Assembly: GCA_902464405.1 (NCBI GenBank)
Contig: CABQJD010000004.1
Span: forward strand, 1-64,000
Length of the DNA: 64,000 nt
Direction: 5' to 3'
Origin: an uncultured Actinomycetaceae bacterium
GTDB taxonomy: Bacteria; Actinomycetota; Actinomycetes; Actinomycetales; Actinomycetaceae
Shown here: positions 58,691 to 64,000 of the stretch, piece by piece
Layout of the letters: every line of letters starts with the position of its first letter
How positions within the stretch are numbered: position 1 is the first letter of the stretch
Translations under genes and position numbers: made by a program
The notes under the pieces: generated by a model
The model's database searches: none
Seen by the model: the letters and a program-made list of their open reading frames with translations, nothing else
Told to the model about the DNA's origin: nothing

Positions 58691-60370
58691 CTAAATAAGA
58701 GCAAGCACATCAGAATCAACTAAAGCACAAACCGCCTCACGCGCTTCCTCGGCATTTTCTGCCGCGAGAGCTGCTTGAGCAATTGCTCCACACTCCATAA
58801 ATGTGGTACGTGACAGAGCAAAACGAACTGCAGCAACTTTAGATGGCGCCATTGAAAGCGAACCGACGCCTAAGCCCACAAGAACGAGAGCCATCAGCGG
58901 ATCACCAGCAGCTTCACCGCATACCCCGATATATTTTCCGTTCTCATGCGCCCCTTTGCAGGCCGCTTTCATTACGTCTAGCACGGCACCATGCCAATAG
59001 GAATTCAAATCTGCCAGCTCTGGATTCAAACGATCCGCTGCCATCACGTATTGGGTGAGATCATTGGTGCCCATCGACGCAAAATCAGCGTACTTCATTA
59101 TCTGCTGCGCACGAATCGCCGCCGCAGGCACTTCAATCATCACACCCACTTTTTTCAGACCGAAACTGCGCGCTTTATCTACAAACCAACGAGTCTCGTG
59201 CACAGTACTCACCATCGGAGCCATCACCCATAAATCACCGCTCGTTGCTTTCTGCGCAGCAGCAAGAGCCTCGAGCTGCGTATCGATCAGCTCTTCACGA
59301 TTCATCGCTAAGCGCAAACCTCGCTGACCAAGGGCAGGATTTTCTTCTTCATCTTGGTTGGCAAAAGCGAGCGGTTTGTCAGCGCCTGCATCGAGTGTAC
59401 GAACAACTACTCGCCGATCTCCAAATGCCTGAAGTACAGCCGTATACGTTGCTACTTGCTCTTCAAAAGTCGGCGCCTGCGAACGATCGAGGAATAAAAA
59501 CTCTGAGCGGAATAAGCCTGAGCCTTCTACTCCTTTCTTACTGGCAGCAATTGCATCTGGCACAGTTCCGATATTGGCCAACAGTTTTACTGGGTAGCCG
59601 TCTTTGGTGGCTCCTTGCCCAGAAGAGTTTTTGAGAATTTCTGCACGAATACGAGCTTTTTGATCGAGTTGATCGCGAACACTTTGGCTTGGGGATATCC
59701 ATACTTTGCCAGAATTTCCATCTAAACCCACAAGGGTGCCATGAGGAATATCCGTCACTCCCTTAGCTCCGACAATAGCAGCAATTCCCAACTGAGCTGC
59801 CAAAATAGCAGTATGCGAAGTTGCTCCACCTTCGGAGGTAACGATGCCGCGCACAAGTTCAGGTTGAAGATTCGCTGTCTGAGCTGGGGAAAGATCACGC
59901 GCAATCAAAACGCTCGGCTCACTCAGCTCAGGTATTCCAGGAGCAGGCAAGCCACGCAGATGAGCAATAATACGATCCCCGATATCGTTGAGATCTGCAG
60001 CGCGCTCCGACATATATCCTCCGAGCGAAGAAAGCTGCTGAGCATACTCATCAACAGCATTGCGCACAGCGTGAGTAATTCCACTGCCAGTTTCCAGCTT
60101 CTTCGTAATTGATTTACGCAATCCGCGATCTTTGGCAAGAGATGCTTGAGCGAGCAAAATCTCAGAAATTGCACCATCTGCAGCTGCCGCTTGCACAGAA
60201 AATGCCATGCTCACAGCTGCCATTGCTTTTTTAACCCGATCCAGATCTACCGCTGGATCAGCAGATGCGCTCTCATTCGGATCTACATCAATAGAATTAA
60301 CTACCAGCACAGCAGGGCCATATACCGAACCTGCTGAAACTCCCAACCCTTGAATCTCAACCTGATCCAT
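58691..60370 (-). CDS. ptsI: PTS enzyme I (phosphoenolpyruvate-protein phosphotransferase)
   Basis: Transfers phosphate from PEP to HPr. 559 residues: an N-terminal domain with phosphorylated His in GGATSHTAILAAQLG (about 185-190) and a C-terminal PEP-binding barrel with GLFRSEFLFLD, ADKPLAFA.EEENPALGQRG, GVMIEVPAAAIRA, FASMGTNDLTQYVMAADR and IGVCGEAAGDP holding the acid/base Cys. ATG 60370 starts 9 bp after the ptsH stop. ptsH-ptsI operon. Confidence 0.95.
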   Translation of the reverse strand: MDQVEIQGLGVSAGSVYGPAVLVVNSIDVDPNESASADPAVDLDRVKKAMAAVSMAFSVQAAAADGAISEILLAQASLAKDRGLRKSITKKLETGSGITHAVRNAVDEYAQQLSSLGGYMSERAADLNDIGDRIIAHLRGLPAPGIPELSEPSVLIARDLSPAQTANLQPELVRGIVTSEGGATSHTAILAAQLGIAAIVGAKGVTDIPHGTLVGLDGNSGKVWISPSQSVRDQLDQKARIRAEILKNSSGQGATKDGYPVKLLANIGTVPDAIAASKKGVEGSGLFRSEFLFLDRSQAPTFEEQVATYTAVLQAFGDRRVVVRTLDAGADKPLAFANQDEEENPALGQRGLRLAMNREELIDTQLEALAAAQKATSGDLWVMAPMVSTVHETRWFVDKARSFGLKKVGVMIEVPAAAIRAQQIMKYADFASMGTNDLTQYVMAADRLNPELADLNSYWHGAVLDVMKAACKGAHENGKYIGVCGEAAGDPLMALVLVGLGVGSLSMAPSKVAAVRFALSRTTFMECGAIAQAALAAENAEEAREAVCALVDSDVLALI

Positions 60371-60379
60371 GTGTGCGCC

Positions 60380-60643
60380 TTAAGCTTCCTGATTTTCAGA
60401 AACGATTTTTGCCAGCGCATCAAGAATATCGCCAGCAGAATCGTCATCAGCGGAAAGAGTGACCTCATCGCCAAACTCTGCACCGAGCGTCATCACTTCC
60501 AAGAGGCTCGCCGCATCGGCAGATTCCTCACCTTTTGTGATTGTAATATCAATATCATATTCACCTGCTGCGTTAGCAAATATCGCTGCAGGACGAGCAT
60601 GAAGCCCATTTGGAGAACCAACTGTAACAGTACGCGAAATCAT
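60380..60643 (-). CDS. ptsH: PTS phosphocarrier HPr
   Basis: Carries phosphate from enzyme I to EIIA. About 87 residues. Phosphorylated His in SPNGLHARPAA; the regulatory-serine region reads ADAASLLEVMTLGAEFGDEV, with a Ser at the HPr-kinase site. ATG 60643 has AAGGAG 7 nt upstream. Confidence 0.94.
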   Translation of the reverse strand: MISRTVTVGSPNGLHARPAAIFANAAGEYDIDITITKGEESADAASLLEVMTLGAEFGDEVTLSADDDSAGDILDALAKIVSENQEA

Positions 60644-60711
60644 CCTAAACTCCTTCGTATAGTCCAAACTTTTATTTATTCACAATACATATCGATACAA
60701 AATAATATGCC

Positions 60712-60753
60712 AATGGGGCGGCGCGGGCACATATCCACACACCACCCCATTGC
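60712..60753 (-). terminator. Terminator between EIIA and ptsH
   Basis: CAATGGGG / CCCCATTG stem with a GC-rich loop, 11 bp after the EIIA stop; the minus strand continues GCATATTATTTTGT. Confidence 0.6.
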
Positions 60754-60764
60754 ATAGCTGCTTT

Positions 60765-61244
60765 TCAAGCAAGCGTGACGACGGCAGCTGGCTTTTTCCC
60801 AGCAGTACCCTCATTCACTTTGAGGCTAGCCACCTGCTTCTTCTTTGTGAACACTACAATTGTGATTGGGCTCAGCTCAGCACCGCGCACAACGTTGAGA
60901 TCAACCTCAACAATCGGCGTACCGGCTTTTACCTCACCACTTTCAGTGAGCACTGTGAAGCCTTGACCTTTGAGATCTACCGTCTCAATTCCAATATGTA
61001 CGAGTACTTCGAGCCCGTCTTGCGCTTTCATCGTGAAAGCATGACCGGTTTTAAATACTTTGACGAGATCACCATCAGCCGGAGCAACGACAGTGAGCAT
61101 ATGCGCATCATTTTCTGGCACAATAGCGTAACCGTCACCAAGCATTTTTCCTGAAAACATCGGATCAGGAACCTCGGTAACCGGCACAACTGCGCCAGGA
61201 ATCGGAGCGATAAATTCTACCTTAGACTTGCCGAAATTAAACAT
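60765..61244 (-). CDS. crr: PTS EIIA, glucose family
   Basis: 159 residues. Accepts phosphate from HPr and passes it to EIIB. Core blocks: PIPGAVVPVTEVPDPMFSGK, MLGDGYAIVP, a His in FKTGHAFTMKAQDG and the phosphorylated His in VLVHIGIETVDLKGQGF. Its ATG (61244) overlaps the EIICB stop (TGATG), so the two are coupled. Free-standing EIIA, not fused to EIICB. Confidence 0.93.
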   Translation of the reverse strand: MFNFGKSKVEFIAPIPGAVVPVTEVPDPMFSGKMLGDGYAIVPENDAHMLTVVAPADGDLVKVFKTGHAFTMKAQDGLEVLVHIGIETVDLKGQGFTVLTESGEVKAGTPIVEVDLNVVRGAELSPITIVVFTKKKQVASLKVNEGTAGKKPAAVVTLA

Positions 61245-62893
61245 CACTCAGCCTGTTCACCGTTAAGAACAACGCCTGCAGTCTCAAGCTCAGCTGCGGC
61301 CGCATCGTAAACGAACTGTACGTTCGGACCGATCACAACCTGTACATTGTTTGCTGCTGGACGAATCAAACCAGGCACACCAGCTGCTTTGATTGCGCTT
61401 TCTTTCACAAGCGAATCATCCTTGACTGTGACGCGCAAACGAGTTGCGCAGTAATCGAGCACAGAGATGTTTCCTTTGCCACCCAAACCCTCGATAATCG
61501 TACGAGCTTTATCAGCATCGGAGGCAGAAACCGCCATGGCAGAATCAGCGCTCTCATCGTCATCATCTTCACGACCAGGAGTCTTAAGATCGAACTTCTT
61601 AATCATAAAGTAGAAGATTACGAAATAGAGAGCGAAGAAGACAAGCCCCTGCAGAAGGAGCATGTACCACTGGTTTGCAACAGGGTTTTGCGTAGAAAGT
61701 ACCATATCGACCAAACCTGCGGAGAAGCCGAAGCCTGCAGTCCAGTGCATCGCTGCAGCAATTGCCACGGAAATACCGGTGAGCAATGCGTGTACAGCAT
61801 AGAGAGCCGGAGCAAGGAACATGAAGGCAAATTCGAGCGGCTCAGTGACGCCGGTGAAGAACGAAGCCAGAGCACCTGCAAACATGAGAGATGCCGTTGC
61901 CTTCTTCTTCGAACTCTTAGCGGTGAGGTACATAGCCAGAGCAGCACCGGGCAAACCAAACATCATCACAGGGAAGAAGCCGCCCTGATACATACCGACG
62001 TAACCGACAACATCGCAGCTGTTTGTGGCAGCATTCCAGAAAGCGGAACCTAAGTAGTATGCGGTACCGTCGGCGAGGGTTACACCATTTGTGGAGCACT
62101 GGGCAGCGTCGGTAGCAAGCTTGGCAGCCTCGATAGTTTTAGCGCCGTTGAGGAAGTTATTGAGATCGTTGATACCTGCAATATCAAACCAGAAAATCTG
62201 GTTGAGAGCGTGGTGCAGACCGGATGGGATTAGCAGGCGGTTAGCAACACCGTAAATACCTGCACCCACGGCACCGAGTCCTGCAATCCAGTTGCCGAAT
62301 GCGAAGAGAATCGAGTATACAAGCGGCCATACAAAGAAGAGGATAGCGGCGAGAACGATCGAGAAAAGTGACGTCAGAATCGGAACCAAGCGACGACCGG
62401 AGAAGAATGCCAAGAAATCCGGGAGCTTCGTGGTAGAGAAGCGGTTGTAGGTCCATGCGGCGAGCACACCGACGAGAATACCGATGAGTACGTTCTTATC
62501 GTTGATGGCACCCCAGCCGGATGCTGCCCAGTTCTCCGGGTAAATCCAGTTGCCTTCGGGATCTTTTTCCAGACCCTTGATGACCTCGATTGTGCCCACC
62601 ATAAGGAGAGTTTTAACAGTGCCATAACCAATCCAGCCTGAAAGTGCAGCAGCGCCATTGCTCTGCTTTGCCAGACCGAATGAGATAGCGATAGCGAAAA
62701 GCCAGCCAAGGTTATCGAGAATAACGCCGCCAGCTTTAATTAAAACGAGGGCAACTACGTTGTTTGCCCCCCAGCCCGTTGGATCAATCCAATAGCCGAT
62801 ACCCATGAGGATAGCTGCTACGGGCATCACAGCAACGGCACCCATCAACGCCTTACCAAGACGCTGGAGGTTACCAAAAACCTTTCCACCCAT
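61244..62893 (-). CDS. PTS EIICB, GlcNAc/glucose-type permease
   Basis: Membrane transporter that imports and phosphorylates sugar. About 549 residues: EIIC with ten or so helices (1-430; RLLIPSGLHHALNQIFWFDI and FFTGVTEPLEFAFMF) and C-terminal EIIB (about 455-530) with phosphorylated Cys in LDYCATRLRVTV. The GLHHALNQIFWF motif and the large substrate-loop resemble N-acetylglucosamine-specific NagE more than glucose PtsG, but specificity is an inference. A Cys pair (about 277 and 300, CSTNG / CDVVG) lies in an extracellular-type loop. ATG 62893 has AAAGGA 8 nt upstream; the frame is open to 62944. Confidence 0.85.
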   Translation of the reverse strand: MGGKVFGNLQRLGKALMGAVAVMPVAAILMGIGYWIDPTGWGANNVVALVLIKAGGVILDNLGWLFAIAISFGLAKQSNGAAALSGWIGYGTVKTLLMVGTIEVIKGLEKDPEGNWIYPENWAASGWGAINDKNVLIGILVGVLAAWTYNRFSTTKLPDFLAFFSGRRLVPILTSLFSIVLAAILFFVWPLVYSILFAFGNWIAGLGAVGAGIYGVANRLLIPSGLHHALNQIFWFDIAGINDLNNFLNGAKTIEAAKLATDAAQCSTNGVTLADGTAYYLGSAFWNAATNSCDVVGYVGMYQGGFFPVMMFGLPGAALAMYLTAKSSKKKATASLMFAGALASFFTGVTEPLEFAFMFLAPALYAVHALLTGISVAIAAAMHWTAGFGFSAGLVDMVLSTQNPVANQWYMLLLQGLVFFALYFVIFYFMIKKFDLKTPGREDDDDESADSAMAVSASDADKARTIIEGLGGKGNISVLDYCATRLRVTVKDDSLVKESAIKAAGVPGLIRPAANNVQVVIGPNVQFVYDAAAAELETAGVVLNGEQAE

Positions 62894-63064
62894 TGTGAAA
62901 TTCCTTTCAATCACAAAAGTAAATATGGAGACATATACTCGCATAAGCGCGCAGTACAGTCCGCTTTTACCTTAATACGAACAAGAGAAAACTAAGAGGG
63001 TATAAGGTCAGTTCTTACGTAAAAGAGCATTTTTCGCAAAAAGACTGAGTAAAACAAGCGTATT

Positions 63065-63128
63065 CCAATCAATAAAGTGAGTAAATTTACAAAATTTCGC
63101 TCACAGCTTTATTGTAAAATGTGATTGG
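63065..63128. promoter_or_regulatory. Long imperfect hairpin upstream of EIICB
   Basis: Three nested arms (CCAATCA/TGATTGG, AATAAAG/CTTTATT and TGAG/CTCA) with a central loop of about 17 bases, between the folC stop and EIICB. It could be a terminator for folC or a control element of the PTS operon. Confidence 0.35.
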
Positions 63129-63135
63129 CGTCTAT

Positions 63136-64000
63136 TTATTCACTAGCAGCATCTACAGTATGCGCACTGAGCAGCTCACGTGCCTGCGCAGCAAGCATAA
63201 TTGACCCCAACACCGTCACCGAAGCAGGCGTAAGGGAGTCAGAATCTAGACTCTCCGCCAGATCGGCAGCAGATGCAAGAGCCATCCCAAGATCTGGCTC
63301 GACGATAATGCGATCCTCACCAAATACACTGCACGCAAGCTCAGCAAGATCATCAATGTCTGCAGCGCGCTCCCCTAGCATTTGCGTAATAACGACAGCG
63401 GCAAATGCTGGCTCCATAACACCAAGCACACCCTCGGCGTCTTTATCCCCCATCATTGAAAACACAGCCACACGAGGACCAGGAAAAGCCTCATTTAACG
63501 CTTCAACAGTAGCAGCAGCGCCATGAGGATTATGAGCAGCATCTACAATAATCACAGGCGAGCCTTTAACTACTTCCATACGCCCAGGGCTGCGCACAGT
63601 CATTAGCGCATGTTCAGCCACATCGTTACTCACCGAACGACCATAGAAAAACGCCTCTACCGCCGTGAGGGCAACTGCCGCATTCAAACTCTGATAGCTG
63701 CCAAGCATCGCAAGAGGCACATCTTCATAGAAGTGTGACGGAGTGCGCACGCTCACCATCTGCCCACCCACAGCAGACTCTCGGCTCACAGTTTCAAAAT
63801 CTTCACCGTAGCAGAAAAGCTTCGCCTCCTGCTTAGCTATACGCGCATCAATCAGCGCCCGCACACTCGGCTTTTGCTCTGCCGAAACCAGTATTTTTCC
63901 GCGTTTGAGAATCCCCAGCTTTTCAGCGGCAATTTCTTCCACGGTATTTCCCAGCCACTTTTGATGATCGAGATCCACAGGCATCAATACGGCCACGTCT
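63136..64000 (-). CDS. folC: Folylpolyglutamate synthase / dihydrofolate synthase, C-terminal part
   Basis: Adds glutamate to folates. Only the C-terminal 288 residues are in the window; the N terminus lies beyond the right edge. Seen: the Mur-ligase central segment (DVAVLMPVDLDHQKWLGNTV, EIAAEKLGILKRG, with Lys carbamylation site region), SYQSLNAAVALTAVEAF, and the C domain RSPGRMEVV..IIVDAAHNPHGAAAT and VFSMMGDKDAEGVL. The HNPHG motif identifies FolC within the Mur ligases. Confidence 0.93.
   Translation of the reverse strand, partial: DVAVLMPVDLDHQKWLGNTVEEIAAEKLGILKRGKILVSAEQKPSVRALIDARIAKQEAKLFCYGEDFETVSRESAVGGQMVSVRTPSHFYEDVPLAMLGSYQSLNAAVALTAVEAFFYGRSVSNDVAEHALMTVRSPGRMEVVKGSPVIIVDAAHNPHGAAATVEALNEAFPGPRVAVFSMMGDKDAEGVLGVMEPAFAAVVITQMLGERAADIDDLAELACSVFGEDRIIVEPDLGMALASAADLAESLDSDSLTPASVTVLGSIMLAAQARELLSAHTVDAASE

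Noticed and set aside
1..64000. tRNA, rRNA, SRP RNA, tmRNA and riboswitch searches by eye
   Set aside because: No cloverleaf, conserved RNA core or aptamer could be recognised; a covariance-model scan would be needed to exclude them.

Overview
The window looks like a chromosomal segment of a moderate-GC actinobacterium, probably close to Actinomycetaceae; I do not assign a genus. The evidence is the gene set and its order. Actinobacteria-restricted families (DUF2469 beside rnhB, DUF6350 between sucD and purH, DUF3017) sit among two classic housekeeping blocks, one running yraN-comM-dprA-xerC / M23 peptidase / rpsB-tsf and one running smc-ftsY-ffh / rpsP-khpA-rimM-trmD / rplS-lepB-rnhB. mdh, sucCD, a phosphofructokinase and a complete PTS argue against Bifidobacterium. 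Most housekeeping genes lie on the minus strand. Several genes lack a Shine-Dalgarno and have a -10-like hexamer about 6-7 nt before the start codon, which suggests leaderless transcription.

Region 1 (1-7060) is a mobile, decaying island. Two direct copies of the same already broken IS3-family element (1-1217 and 5191-6170) bracket a cargo: a membrane acyltransferase plus membrane-anchored trypsin-like protease operon, and a broken DUF6688 membrane protein. The second IS copy truncates an ABC transporter ATPase that follows a lactococcin-972-like bacteriocin precursor.

Region 2 (7276-28050) is central metabolism. It holds purU; deoD with a phosphohexomutase; an NCS2 uracil/xanthine permease; mdh; pgi; an unusual two-domain, eukaryote-like 6-phosphofructokinase; DUF3017; purH; a DUF6350 membrane protein; sucDC; and a long PcrA-type helicase.

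Region 3 (28051-31240) is a second accessory patch of small and broken genes. It has two RelBE-type toxin-antitoxin modules on opposite strands with look-alike operators, a mutated Txe/YoeB-like toxin, unidentified gene fragments, a 12-nt poly-C tract and a two-repeat remnant of a type I-E CRISPR array with no cas genes in the window.

Region 4 (31247-58375) is the housekeeping core: translation (tsf, rpsB, rplS, rpsP), tRNA and ribosome maturation (a TrmD-GNAT fusion, RimM, KhpA), secretion and membrane targeting (LepB, Ffh, FtsY), chromosome maintenance (XerC, DprA, ComM, YraN, RNase HII, SMC), a LytTR-DUF3021 regulatory pair, a cation efflux protein, an amidohydrolase and a CPA1 Na+/H+ antiporter. 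Region 5 (58691-64000) encodes PTS enzyme I, HPr, a EIIA and a GlcNAc/glucose-type EIICB, then the C-terminal part of folC, cut by the window edge. The PTS would deliver sugar phosphate into the pgi/pfk glycolytic steps encoded earlier. No tRNA or rRNA gene was recognised.
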